Of a stretch of 64,000 nt of DNA, positions 1-7,241 are shown in pieces. Both the position numbers and the translations under genes were made by a program. A model generated the notes under the pieces. That model was not told where the DNA came from and did no database searches. It saw only the letters and a list, made by a program, of their open reading frames with translations. Numbering within the stretch: position 1 is the first letter of the stretch; every line of letters begins with the position of its first letter. The stretch is from UM-FILTER-40-17 sp032251335 (GTDB lineage: Bacteria; Bacteroidota; Bacteroidia; Flavobacteriales; Flavobacteriaceae). Location of the stretch: NCBI GenBank assembly GCA_032251335.1, contig JAVVDW010000004.1:95682-159681 (forward strand), given 5' to 3'.

Positions 1-543
1 AAGATGTTGGCCGACCACGGTATTCGGAATGTAAAAGTTATCTCGACACCCGGTCAATTGACAGATCATTACAATCCGGTCAACAAAACCGTCAACCTCA
101 GCGAAGCGGTGTACAATCAGCGAAACGCAGCAGCCGCTGCAGTTGCCGCACACGAATGTGGCCATGCCGTTCAGCATGCCATTGGGTACGAGTGGCTACA
201 ACTGCGTTCAAAATTGGTTCCGGTAGTGAGTGTGTCGTCCAACTTTGTACAATGGATTTTGCTGGCAGGAATTCTAATGATCAATACGTTTCCTTCTTTA
301 CTGTTAGTAGGTATTGTCATTTTCTCTTTGACTACCCTATTCACGATAGTCACCCTACCCGTTGAGTACGATGCCAGCAATCGGGCTTTGGCTTGGTTAG
401 AAAACAAACGCATGGTGACACGCGAGGAGCTTTCCGGTTCTAAAGACGCCTTAAAGTGGGCTGCCAGAACCTATGTGGTGGCTGCTATCGGATCTATTGC
501 TACACTGCTTTACTACGTGAGCATTTATATGAATCGCCGTTAA
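1..543 (+). CDS. Membrane neutral zinc metallopeptidase (YugP / Zn_peptidase_2 type), 5' end outside window
   Basis: The reading frame is already open at the first base, so the N-terminus lies outside the window; about 180 codons and the natural C-terminus are visible. The zinc-binding HECGH motif (followed by AVQH) lies near residue 50, two hydrophobic segments follow at about residues 75-120, and another lies near the C-terminus. This layout matches the YugP-like neutral zinc metallopeptidases, which are membrane proteins of unknown substrate. It ends 11 nt before the ferredoxin gene on the same strand, so the two are probably co-transcribed. Family assignment is fairly firm; the physiological role is unknown. 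Confidence 0.85.
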   Translation, partial: KMLADHGIRNVKVISTPGQLTDHYNPVNKTVNLSEAVYNQRNAAAAAVAAHECGHAVQHAIGYEWLQLRSKLVPVVSVSSNFVQWILLAGILMINTFPSLLLVGIVIFSLTTLFTIVTLPVEYDASNRALAWLENKRMVTREELSGSKDALKWAARTYVVAAIGSIATLLYYVSIYMNRR

Positions 544-554
544 TTTACGTAAAC

Positions 555-872
555 ATGTCTGATATTACAGTAACGGTCAAAGACCGCGACGGAAACATCC
601 ATGAGTTGTCGGCGCCTACAGATATGGCCATGAACTTGATGGAGCTTTGCAAAGCATACGAATTGCCCGTAGATGGCACTTGTGGTGGTATGGCAATGTG
701 TGCATCCTGTCAAGTTTACATAGAAATGCAACATACGCTGCCTGAAATATCCGATGCCGAAGAAGCCATGCTTGCCGATGCATTTCACGTAAAACCCATC
801 AGTCGATTGGGTTGTCAAATTCCCATTTCTCCGGAAATGAACGGTATGCATTTTGAATTGGCTCCGGAATAA
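555..872 (+). CDS. 2Fe-2S ferredoxin, adrenodoxin-like
   Basis: A 105-residue soluble electron carrier. Cysteines in the arrangement C-x5-C-x2-C (TCGGMAMCASC) followed by a fourth Cys in RLGCQ are the ligands of a plant/adrenodoxin-type 2Fe-2S cluster. The start at 555 gives MSDITVTVKDRDG, the usual beta-grasp beginning; a longer open frame upstream would run into the preceding peptidase gene and is not used. It lies 11 nt after the peptidase gene, so probably one transcript. Redox partner is not evident from the neighbours. In other bacteria this type serves Fe-S assembly or P450-like systems; which applies here cannot be told. Confidence 0.9.
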   Translation: MSDITVTVKDRDGNIHELSAPTDMAMNLMELCKAYELPVDGTCGGMAMCASCQVYIEMQHTLPEISDAEEAMLADAFHVKPISRLGCQIPISPEMNGMHFELAPE

Positions 873-928
873 TTCTATTTGGCATTGGTTAAAATTTGGC
901 GTAAGTTGCTTGACGTTAATATATTTTT

Positions 929-1573
929 ATGCATTTTTTATCCCCTCAACTTGAAGACTACGTAGCCAAACACTCCGAAAAAGAACCTGAGTTGCTTCGC
1001 CAATTGCACAGAGAAACCTTGCTAAAGGTATTGCAACCCCGTATGATTAGCGGGCATTTTCAAGGCCGGGTTCTAAGTCTAATTTCCAAACTCATACAGC
1101 CTAAAAATATTTTGGAAATTGGCACCTATACGGGCTATTCCGCACTTTGTCTGGCAGAGGGTATTCAGAAGGAAGGCAAACTTCACACCATTGACGTAAA
1201 CCCGGAGTTGGTGACCTTGCAACAAAAATATTTCAAAGCATCGGGCTACGAACATCAGATTGTGACACATTTAGGAAATGCCTTAGATATCATCCCAAAT
1301 ATAGAGGCTTCATTTGATTTGGCTTTTATAGATGCCGACAAACTTAACTACGCACGCTACTTTGATGCCATAGTACCAAAAATGCAAAAAGGGGGTGTAA
1401 TTCTCAGTGATAATGTGTTGTGGAGCGGAAAAGTTTTATTTACGACTGAACAGAAAATAGATAAGACCACCCAAGCCATTATAGATTATAATAAAAAATT
1501 AGCAGCTGACCCGCGTGTAGAAACTATTCTCTTACCGATTCGGGATGGATTGACGGTTTGTCGGGTACTTTAA
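929..1573 (+). CDS. Class I SAM-dependent O-methyltransferase (caffeoyl-CoA OMT-like)
   Basis: A 214-residue protein of the COG4122 O-methyltransferase family. The SAM-binding glycine motif LEIGTYTGYSAL is at about residues 66-77, an acidic residue (TIDVNPE) binds the SAM ribose, and FIDADKLNY near residue 130 is the metal-binding region typical of the cation-dependent caffeoyl-CoA OMT group. Length is normal for the family. Its last 50 nt overlap, on the opposite strand, the 3' end of the PAP2 phosphatase gene. The natural substrate is unknown; catechol-like or hydroxyl acceptors are usual in this family. Confidence 0.88.
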   Translation: MHFLSPQLEDYVAKHSEKEPELLRQLHRETLLKVLQPRMISGHFQGRVLSLISKLIQPKNILEIGTYTGYSALCLAEGIQKEGKLHTIDVNPELVTLQQKYFKASGYEHQIVTHLGNALDIIPNIEASFDLAFIDADKLNYARYFDAIVPKMQKGGVILSDNVLWSGKVLFTTEQKIDKTTQAIIDYNKKLAADPRVETILLPIRDGLTVCRVL

Positions 1574-2129
1574 ACAATCTTTTGAGGGTATTCCGCTCAT
1601 AGAGTGTATAAAAAACATAAGCCATCAAAACGCCAAATAAAGACCCGATAATTAAATCTGACGGATAGTGAACGCCCACATAGATTCGGCTGTAGGTAAA
1701 AAGAAACGGCCAAACCCAAAGCCATTTTACCCACCTAAAATGACCTCTTAGCGTCAACAATAAAAAATAGGTAATCGCAAAAGACGTGGAAGCATGACCA
1801 GAAAAAAAGCTGTAATTGGATGGTGTAGTTAAGATCCGAAGCTGGTGTATAAGTGCTCGGTTGTTGTTGGGGCGAATCCTTGAGACCGTTTCCTTGACCA
1901 ACTCAGTCACTATCAAATCTACGGCGAGTAAAAGCAAGGTATAGACCAAGATTTTGAGCGCAACATCTGCATTAAATTTTCTGTAAACACCCAAAATAAT
2001 CACAACAAATAGTGGAATCCAACTCACTTCGTTGGTGGTAAAAAGCCAAAAAGCATCAAAAGTAGCAGTGCCTAAGTTGTTTAGATAGGTCAGCCAACGA
2101 ATATCGAATTCATGGATGCTTTCCCACAT
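1524..2129 (-). CDS. PAP2-family membrane phosphatase
   Basis: A 201-residue integral membrane protein with the three-part acid phosphatase signature: KETVSRIRPN, then FFSGHAST, then SRIYVGVHYPSD, with the catalytic His in the last part. Five or six hydrophobic segments agree with the lipid phosphatase fold, which removes phosphate from substrates such as undecaprenyl pyrophosphate or phosphatidate derivatives. The ATG at 2129 overlaps the tatA stop as TGATG, which suggests translational coupling; a GTG one codon upstream is an alternative. The 3' end overlaps the O-methyltransferase gene by 50 nt in antisense. The exact substrate cannot be told. Confidence 0.88.
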   Translation of the reverse strand: MWESIHEFDIRWLTYLNNLGTATFDAFWLFTTNEVSWIPLFVVIILGVYRKFNADVALKILVYTLLLLAVDLIVTELVKETVSRIRPNNNRALIHQLRILTTPSNYSFFSGHASTSFAITYFLLLTLRGHFRWVKWLWVWPFLFTYSRIYVGVHYPSDLIIGSLFGVLMAYVFYTLYERNTLKRLFKVPDKPSIHPESVRE

Positions 2130-2389
2130 CACAAATTGCGTTTGATAGTGCCACCAATATCCTCTATTTCTTTTTTGGCTTCGCCAATTTCTTTGACGAT
2201 ATCCTTGGTGATTTCGTTTTTATCGGCGCTCTTTTGTATCTCGCTTTTGATATCGTTGGTGGCATTTTTAATCTGTGCCATCCCTTTTCCCAAACCTCGG
2301 GCAATTTCCGGAATTTTGTCAGCTCCGAAAACCATCAAAACCACAAAAACAATCAGCATAATTTCCGGTCCGCTTATAAACAATAGCAT
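2129..2389 (-). CDS. tatA: Twin-arginine translocase subunit TatA/TatE
   Basis: An 86-residue protein with one N-terminal membrane helix (about residues 4-20), the conserved FGADKIPEIARGLGKG hinge and amphipathic helix, and a charged, Lys/Glu-rich tail. This is the standard TatA/E layout; the helix begins with a short periplasmic MLLFISGPE stretch. TatA forms the variable-size pore that lets folded, cofactor-containing proteins cross the inner membrane with TatC. No tatC lies in the window. It is followed by and coupled to the PAP2 phosphatase gene (TGATG). Confidence 0.92.
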   Translation of the reverse strand: MLLFISGPEIMLIVFVVLMVFGADKIPEIARGLGKGMAQIKNATNDIKSEIQKSADKNEITKDIVKEIGEAKKEIEDIGGTIKRNL

Positions 2390-2468
2390 GGCAAAGGGTT
2401 TGATTTACGTTTTTTTATCACTACGAAATTATAAAAATTTTACGGTTCGCGAGGGTGTGACTACAGAA

Positions 2469-3695
2469 TTATTTTTCTTTTATAACGAAACCGAGTATTG
2501 AAAGGTCTTTCCAAAAATCGGGATAGGATTTTGAAACCACTTCGGCATCTTTTACAATGATCGGCACTTTGATGGCCAAAGGCGCAAAACTCATCGCCAT
2601 GCGGTGGTCGTTATACGTATCAATTGAAACGCCTTGTTTGATGCCTTGATGTGGCTTTAGGTGTAAACTTTTGTCGGTGACATGTATGGTCGCCCCCAAC
2701 TTTGAAAGTTCGATCCTCAAAGCTTCCAAGCGGTCTGTTTCTTTGATTTTAAGCGTGTGTAAACCTGATAAATCGCAGCCCAAGCCCAAACCAAAACAGG
2801 TGACCACAATGGTTTGTGCAATATCGGGTGCGTGGACCAAATCGGCAGAAAAAATTCTTTTTTTGGTTTCTTCCTTCTTGTGAATCGTCAGCGTATTTTG
2901 CGCAAAGGTGGAATGCACTCCAAAAAAGGTGTATAAGGCTTGCAAAACACTGTCGCCTTGCAAACTATCTTTTTTATAGGCGGAAATTTGAATCTTAGAG
3001 CCTATCTCAGCCAATGCTGCAATACTGTAAAAATACGAAGCCGAACTCCAATCAGACTCTACCGTGAGGGTTTGTGGCTGCACGTTTGCTTCCGGCATCA
3101 CGCGAATACTGTTTCCTTGAAAGTGTGCCTCAATGCCAAGTTGATGCAACAACTGCAACGTCATATTGATATAAGGTACAGAGGTGATTTGTCCTTCCAA
3201 TTCCATCTGAATACCGTTTTCGAACTGTGGGGCGTTTAAAAGCAAGGCCGAAATGTACTGGCTGCTGACATCCGCTTGCATTTTTACATAATTTCGGTGG
3301 AGTGTCTTTCCTTTTATTTTTAGAGGCGGGAAACCTTCTGTGCCTAAATAAGAAATGTCTGCATCGAGTTGCCTGAGTGCGTCCACCAAAATCTTGATGG
3401 GTCTTTCTGTCATTCTTTTAGATCCGGTCAGGGTGATTTCTCTGCCGGGTTGTGAAGCAAAAAAAGCAGTCAGGAATCGCATGGCCGTTCCGGCGTGATG
3501 CACATCTACCAAACCCGATTGAACCTGCAAACCTTTTTGCATAGCGATAGCATCGTCAGCGTTGGATGTGTTTTGAATACGTAAATTCGGATACAAGGCA
3601 GCTAACAACAACAAGCGGTTGGTTTCGCTTTTGGAGCCGGTGATTTGCAAGTTCGCATCAAAAACACGCGGTGCGCTCGAAAGATAAATGTCCAT
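2469..3695 (-). CDS. aroA: 3-phosphoshikimate 1-carboxyvinyltransferase (EPSP synthase)
   Basis: Sixth step of the shikimate pathway: shikimate-3-phosphate plus PEP gives EPSP and phosphate. The 408-residue protein has the SKSETNRLLLLAAL substrate loop at the N-terminus, HAGTAMRFL in the first domain, KETDRLEAL and NDHRMAMSFAPLA near the C-terminus, all conserved in AroA. Length is slightly short of the E. coli enzyme (427) but complete. A perfect -7 element (TAAGTTTG) lies 16 nt upstream of the ATG, so it probably has its own promoter rather than depending on the peroxiredoxin gene 83 nt upstream. Confidence 0.95.
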   Translation of the reverse strand: MDIYLSSAPRVFDANLQITGSKSETNRLLLLAALYPNLRIQNTSNADDAIAMQKGLQVQSGLVDVHHAGTAMRFLTAFFASQPGREITLTGSKRMTERPIKILVDALRQLDADISYLGTEGFPPLKIKGKTLHRNYVKMQADVSSQYISALLLNAPQFENGIQMELEGQITSVPYINMTLQLLHQLGIEAHFQGNSIRVMPEANVQPQTLTVESDWSSASYFYSIAALAEIGSKIQISAYKKDSLQGDSVLQALYTFFGVHSTFAQNTLTIHKKEETKKRIFSADLVHAPDIAQTIVVTCFGLGLGCDLSGLHTLKIKETDRLEALRIELSKLGATIHVTDKSLHLKPHQGIKQGVSIDTYNDHRMAMSFAPLAIKVPIIVKDAEVVSKSYPDFWKDLSILGFVIKEK

Positions 3696-3711
3696 ACTTT
3701 TTCTTTGGACA

Positions 3712-3719
3712 CAAACTTA
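3712..3719 (-). promoter_or_regulatory. -7 promoter element (TAAGTTTG) for aroA
   Basis: Exact match to the Bacteroidota sigma-ABfr element TAnnTTTG on the minus strand, 16 nt before the aroA ATG. No clear -33 TTTG is visible. Confidence 0.6.
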
Positions 3720-3778
3720 CGAAATAGCACCCATTTCAGATTTTATTATTTCCCAAAAAACATCCCAAAAAAGAGAAA

Positions 3779-4414
3779 TTATTTTTTAGGTGCTTGTGTA
3801 TATCTCAGATAAGGTTTTACGGTTTTGAAGCCCGGGAAGCGTTTTTCGGCATCTTCATTGCTGACCGCGGGTGCAATGACCACGTCTTCGCCTTCATTCC
3901 AGTTGGCCGGAGTCGCCAATTGTTGATAGGCGGTGAGCTGCAAACTGTCTATAACGCGTAGCAATTCGTAGAAATTGCGTCCGGTAGATGCGGGATAGGT
4001 CAGCATCAACTTGATTTTTTTGTCCGGGCCGATTATAAAAACCGATCGTACCGTCAGCTTATCAGACGCATTGGGGTGAATCATATCGTAAAGCGAAGAC
4101 ACCTTTTTGTCTTCATCGGCTATAATGGGAAAGTTGACCGTTGTCTGCTGGGTTTCTTCGATATCTTTTACCCATTCGTGGTGAGAATCGATAGGGTCAA
4201 CACTCAAGGCGATGACTTTTACATTTCGCTTGTCGAATTCGCTTTTAAACTTGGCAACGGTTCCCAGTTCGGTAGTGCAAACCGGTGTAAAATCGGCAGG
4301 ATGCGAAAACAGGACGCCCCATGAATCGCCTAACCATTGGTGAAAATGGATGCTTCCGGAGGTGGTGACAGCTGTGAAATCGGGCGCGATGTCACCTAAT
4401 CTTAGTTGTGACAT
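3779..4414 (-). CDS. 1-Cys peroxiredoxin (Prx6 type)
   Basis: A 211-residue thiol peroxidase that reduces H2O2 and organic peroxides. The peroxidatic Cys46 lies in HPADFTPVCTTELG, the Prx6/AhpC-TSA signature, and the long C-terminal part (PANWNEGEDVVIAP, RFPGF, LRYT) is typical of the Prx6 dimerisation domain. It lies 47 nt downstream of an Rrf2 regulator on the same strand, which suggests that the regulator senses redox or iron status and controls this gene. The spacer contains TATCTTTA, a near match to the -7 element, so an additional promoter is possible. Confidence 0.93.
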   Translation of the reverse strand: MSQLRLGDIAPDFTAVTTSGSIHFHQWLGDSWGVLFSHPADFTPVCTTELGTVAKFKSEFDKRNVKVIALSVDPIDSHHEWVKDIEETQQTTVNFPIIADEDKKVSSLYDMIHPNASDKLTVRSVFIIGPDKKIKLMLTYPASTGRNFYELLRVIDSLQLTAYQQLATPANWNEGEDVVIAPAVSNEDAEKRFPGFKTVKPYLRYTQAPKK

Positions 4415-4461
4415 AAGTTTTAGATTTTAAAATTAGAGTGTTTGGTAAAGATAAAAAAATC

Positions 4462-4869
4462 CTAGGAGAGAAAAGAAGCAATTGTCGTATTTGTCATCAC
4501 AATTCGTGTTTGTTCACGAATTTTAACAAACTCTCGTTTGACTTTACATGTGGCTTCATCTTCGCAATCGTCACATTTTTCATAGCGAAGCAAGGACACG
4601 CAAGGCACCAAGGCAATGTTACCGTCGAAAAGTCTGTACACGTCTGCGACGGTCACTTCTGAGGGATGTTTTTTGAGATAATAGCCGCCGCCGTAACCTT
4701 GTTTGCTGCCCAAATAGCCGGCGTGTTTTAATTCCAGTAATATTTGTTCGAGAAATTTCTTGGGGATATTTTGGGACTTACTAATGTCTGCCGTAAACAT
4801 ATTTCCTTGCTCATAATGCTCGCCGAGCGCTATGAGTGCCTTGATGGCATACTTGCATTTTTTAGACAT
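4462..4869 (-). CDS. Rrf2-family transcriptional regulator with four C-terminal cysteines
   Basis: A 135-residue winged-helix regulator beginning MSKKCKYAIKALIALG, the usual Rrf2 start. The recognition-helix region IPKKFLEQILLELKHAGYL and the wing SKQGYGGGYYL are typical. Cys90, Cys99, Cys102 and Cys108 (ending CDDCEDEATC) could hold an Fe-S cluster, though the spacing is not that of IscR. The ATG at 4869 (or the adjacent one at 4872) follows a perfect TACATTTG element by only 9 (or 6) nt; the TTG at 4881 lies within that element and can be excluded. Likely controls the downstream peroxiredoxin gene. Confidence 0.88.
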   Translation of the reverse strand: MSKKCKYAIKALIALGEHYEQGNMFTADISKSQNIPKKFLEQILLELKHAGYLGSKQGYGGGYYLKKHPSEVTVADVYRLFDGNIALVPCVSLLRYEKCDDCEDEATCKVKREFVKIREQTRIVMTNTTIASFLS

Positions 4870-4878
4870 CATAATACA

Positions 4879-4886
4879 CAAATGTA
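4879..4886 (-). promoter_or_regulatory. -7 promoter element (TACATTTG) for the Rrf2-peroxiredoxin unit
   Basis: Exact TAnnTTTG on the minus strand, 9 nt (or 6 nt) before the two possible ATG codons of the Rrf2 gene, implying a very short or absent leader. Confidence 0.6.
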
Positions 4887-4901
4887 ATAAAATTATTGCA
4901 T

Positions 4902-4930
4902 AAAAAAAGCCGCCTTTTTGAGGCAGCTTT
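4902..4930 (-). terminator. Rho-independent terminator after RNase G gene
   Basis: Read on the minus strand, AAAGCTGCCT and AGGCGGCTTT pair around a short loop (one G-U pair) and are followed by a run of T. It starts 4 nt after the rng stop codon. Confidence 0.75.
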
Positions 4931-4933
4931 TAG

Positions 4934-6472
4934 TTACTGAATGTTGTTTCCGTCTTGATCTTGAAAACGGTATTCTAAATACGTGTAAGCATCTCTGGGT
5001 ATTACTTTTATCCATTTTTTGTGTTCCAAAAACCATTTGGCTCGGGGGGATGGAAAACCCTTAGTCAGGTAGGCCACGATAAACGGATGTGCCGTTAATG
5101 TGACTTTCTTATTGGTTTTGAGTAATTTTTCGAGTTGATCGGTGATTTTGTCTATCAATACGATGGGAGGTTCGACCAATCCGTTTTGATTGGGTGTTTC
5201 TTCCAGGGTTTCGATATTCATTTCCGGCCGTACTCTTTGTCTTGTAATTTGAATCAATCCAAACTTGCTGGGTGGCAAAATTTTGTGCTTGGCCTTGTCA
5301 TCTTTCATTTCCTCTCGGAGTTGGTCAAAGAGTATTTTTCGATGCTCGGCTTTGCCCATATCGATAAAATCGATTACGATAATGCCCCCCATATCGCGCA
5401 ACCTGAGTTGGCGAGCAATCTCGGTGGCGGCTATCATGTTTACTTCTAGGGCGGTGTCTTCCTGGCTTTTAGCCTTGTTGGATCGGTTTCCGCTGTTGAC
5501 GTCAATGACGTGAAGCGCTTCGGTGTGTTCGATAACCAGATAAGCACCTTTGCTCATGGAAACCGTCTTGCCAAACGAAGTTTTGATTTGTCGTTCGACA
5601 CCGAAGTGTTCAAATATGGGTTGTTGATTGGACTGATACAATTTTACAATGGATTTTTTTTGCGGGGCAATTTGTCCCACATAATCTTTAATTTCATCAA
5701 ACAACGCTACATCATCTACAAAAATTCCCGAAAACGAATCGTCAAATAAATCCCTGAGGATAGATGAAGAACGGTTCACTTCGCTGAGTACTTTGGAGGG
5801 CTGCGGCGCGTTTCTGATTTTTTTACACATGGCTACCCAACGATTGAGTAACATTTTCATGTCTTGTTCGAGCTCTGATGTTTTTTTACCTTCGGCTACC
5901 GTTCGGATGATTACGCCAAATCCCTGAGGCTTAAGCGCAGAAATCAATTTTTTTAAACGACTTTTTTCGGCTTTTTCCACAATTTTTTGGGACACCGAAA
6001 TTCGGTCTGAAAAAGGCACCAAAACAATGAATCTACCGGCCAGTGAAAGTTCGGAACTTATCCGTGGCCCTTTGGTAGAGATGGGCTCTTTGACAATCTG
6101 AACCAGCAGTGACTGATTGGGGTGCAACACGTTTGTGATGGCTCCGTTTTTGTCTATTTCCGGTTCAAACTCGAAGTTTTTAAAAGTAAAATCTCTCAGT
6201 TTTCCTGTGCTTACACGTTTTACGAACTTAATCAAAGTCAGGATTTTCGGTCCCAAATCGTGATAGTGCAAAAAAGCATCTTTCTCGTAGCCTACGTTGA
6301 CGAAGGCAGCATTGAGCCCGGATACAGGTTTGCGGATTTTGGCCAACATAATGTCGCCTACCGAAAACTTGTTGTCATCCGATTCTTTGTATAACTCCGT
6401 TAGTTTTCCATCTTTTAACAAGGCAAAATCAACTTCAGAGGAACCTGTTCGAATAATTAACTCTTTGTTCAC
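4934..6472 (-). CDS. rng: Ribonuclease G (Rng/CafA), RNase E/G family
   Basis: A 512-residue endoribonuclease for rRNA and mRNA processing. It has an N-terminal S1-like region (GDIMLAKIRKPVSGLNAAFV and AFLHYHDLGP), and the catalytic metal-binding aspartates appear in LHVIDVNSGN and GGIIVIDFIDMG. The zinc-link CPxC motif of E. coli RNase E/G is absent; the corresponding stretch reads EETPNQNGLVEPPIV. I believe this is usual in Flavobacteriia. The start is GTG at 6472, giving MNKELIIRTG. It lies downstream of HU and a small basic gene but behind their terminator, so it probably has its own promoter. Synteny with hup, mutY, ssb and gldE is typical of the group. Confidence 0.93.
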   Translation of the reverse strand: MNKELIIRTGSSEVDFALLKDGKLTELYKESDDNKFSVGDIMLAKIRKPVSGLNAAFVNVGYEKDAFLHYHDLGPKILTLIKFVKRVSTGKLRDFTFKNFEFEPEIDKNGAITNVLHPNQSLLVQIVKEPISTKGPRISSELSLAGRFIVLVPFSDRISVSQKIVEKAEKSRLKKLISALKPQGFGVIIRTVAEGKKTSELEQDMKMLLNRWVAMCKKIRNAPQPSKVLSEVNRSSSILRDLFDDSFSGIFVDDVALFDEIKDYVGQIAPQKKSIVKLYQSNQQPIFEHFGVERQIKTSFGKTVSMSKGAYLVIEHTEALHVIDVNSGNRSNKAKSQEDTALEVNMIAATEIARQLRLRDMGGIIVIDFIDMGKAEHRKILFDQLREEMKDDKAKHKILPPSKFGLIQITRQRVRPEMNIETLEETPNQNGLVEPPIVLIDKITDQLEKLLKTNKKVTLTAHPFIVAYLTKGFPSPRAKWFLEHKKWIKVIPRDAYTYLEYRFQDQDGNNIQ

Positions 6473-6600
6473 TCTAAAATAATTTTACATCTATACAATT
6501 TCTTATACAGATGGATTAAACAAAATTTTACACAGGATTTTTACCTGTTGGGTGTGAATGTTTTGGCAATCACACTCATTTTCAAAGAACGTTTTAATGT

Positions 6601-6639
6601 TTTAAAAAACAAGAAAAAGTAGCGGGGCTACTTTTTCTT
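6601..6639 (-). terminator. Rho-independent terminator overlapping the stop codon of the small basic gene
   Basis: A perfect 13-bp stem with a 3-nt loop at 6611-6639. On the minus strand it is followed by a T run at about 6610-6605. The stop codon of the 30-residue gene (6630-6628) is inside the stem. Confidence 0.75.
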
Positions 6640-6720
6640 TTTGTGACGGTTAGCTCTGCTGCGCTTTTTACGCTTGTGTGTTGCTACCTTATGTCTCTTT
6701 CTTTTTTTACCACTTGGCAT
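6628..6720 (-). CDS. 30-residue very basic protein, probably ribosome-associated
   Basis: A 31-codon gene on the minus strand. The product begins MPSGKKRKRHKVATHKRKK and ends RANRHKKKK; about two thirds of its residues are Lys, Arg or His, and it contains no acidic residue. It starts 36 nt after the HU stop codon and ends inside a terminator hairpin, so HU and this gene form one transcript. Composition and size are those of small ribosomal proteins. The Flavobacterium johnsoniae ribosome structure revealed an extra small protein called bL38, and this is my leading guess, from memory and not checked. It is not the THX protein as I know it. Confidence 0.72.
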   Translation of the reverse strand: MPSGKKRKRHKVATHKRKKRSRANRHKKKK

Positions 6721-6756
6721 TGTTATGAAGTTATGAGGAGTTTATAAATCTATTAA

Positions 6757-7047
6757 TTATTTTACGGCTACATTGGCTTTTACGCCTTCAACAAAAATTT
6801 TGGCGGGCTTAAAAGACGGGATGTTGTGTGCCGGAATTTTTACAGTTGTGTTTTTAGAAATATTTCTCCCTAATTTTTCAGCTCTGGTTTTGATGATAAA
6901 ACTTCCGAAACCTCTGAGGTACACATTGTTTCCTTCTTCCAAAGATACTTTAACTTCTTCCATGAAGGATTCTACTGTCGCTTGTACATCATTTTTCTCG
7001 AGGCCAAGCTTTTCGGAAATTTTCGCAACGATATCTGCTTTTGTCAT
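6757..7047 (-). CDS. HU/IHF-family DNA-bending protein
   Basis: A 96-residue nucleoid protein. MTKADIVAKISEKLG and the helix region VQATVESFMEEVKVSLEEG precede the strand VYLRGFGSFIIKTRAEKLGRN and the DNA-contacting arm containing KIPAHNIPSFKPAK. The Pro and Arg/Lys pattern of the arm fits the HU class. Length is normal. It has a perfect TATATTTG -7 element about 43 nt upstream, and is followed by the 30-residue basic gene and a terminator. The order rng-hup-mutY-ssb-gldE-gldD is conserved in gliding Bacteroidota. Confidence 0.93.
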   Translation of the reverse strand: MTKADIVAKISEKLGLEKNDVQATVESFMEEVKVSLEEGNNVYLRGFGSFIIKTRAEKLGRNISKNTTVKIPAHNIPSFKPAKIFVEGVKANVAVK

Positions 7048-7089
7048 TTCTTATAAATATTTAATTGTGTTATTTAAATTTTTGGCTTG

Positions 7090-7097
7090 CAAATATA
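7090..7097 (-). promoter_or_regulatory. -7 promoter element (TATATTTG) for HU
   Basis: Exact TAnnTTTG on the minus strand in the AT-rich gap between divergent hup and mutY; it predicts a leader of roughly 36 nt. Confidence 0.6.
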
Positions 7098-7225
7098 TGA
7101 TAATAAATAAGAAATAGAAAAATGTTAATCACTAAATTCTAATCATTTAGCTTTTAACAGAATTCTAAGCCGTCGAATACAACATATCGTAAGTGATTGT
7201 ATTCCGTAGATCGTCGTAAAGTTTG

Positions 7226-7233
7226 TACTTTTG
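7226..7233 (+). promoter_or_regulatory. -7 promoter element (TACTTTTG) for mutY
   Basis: Exact TAnnTTTG located 8 nt before ATG 7242. It lies downstream of the alternative upstream start at 7197 and so argues against that start. Confidence 0.6.
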
Positions 7234-7241
7234 CCAGCCCT

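Noticed and set aside
2112..2501. A 129-codon plus-strand frame opposite tatA
   Set aside because: It is the mirror of the tatA helix and tail; tatA matches its family on the minus strand.
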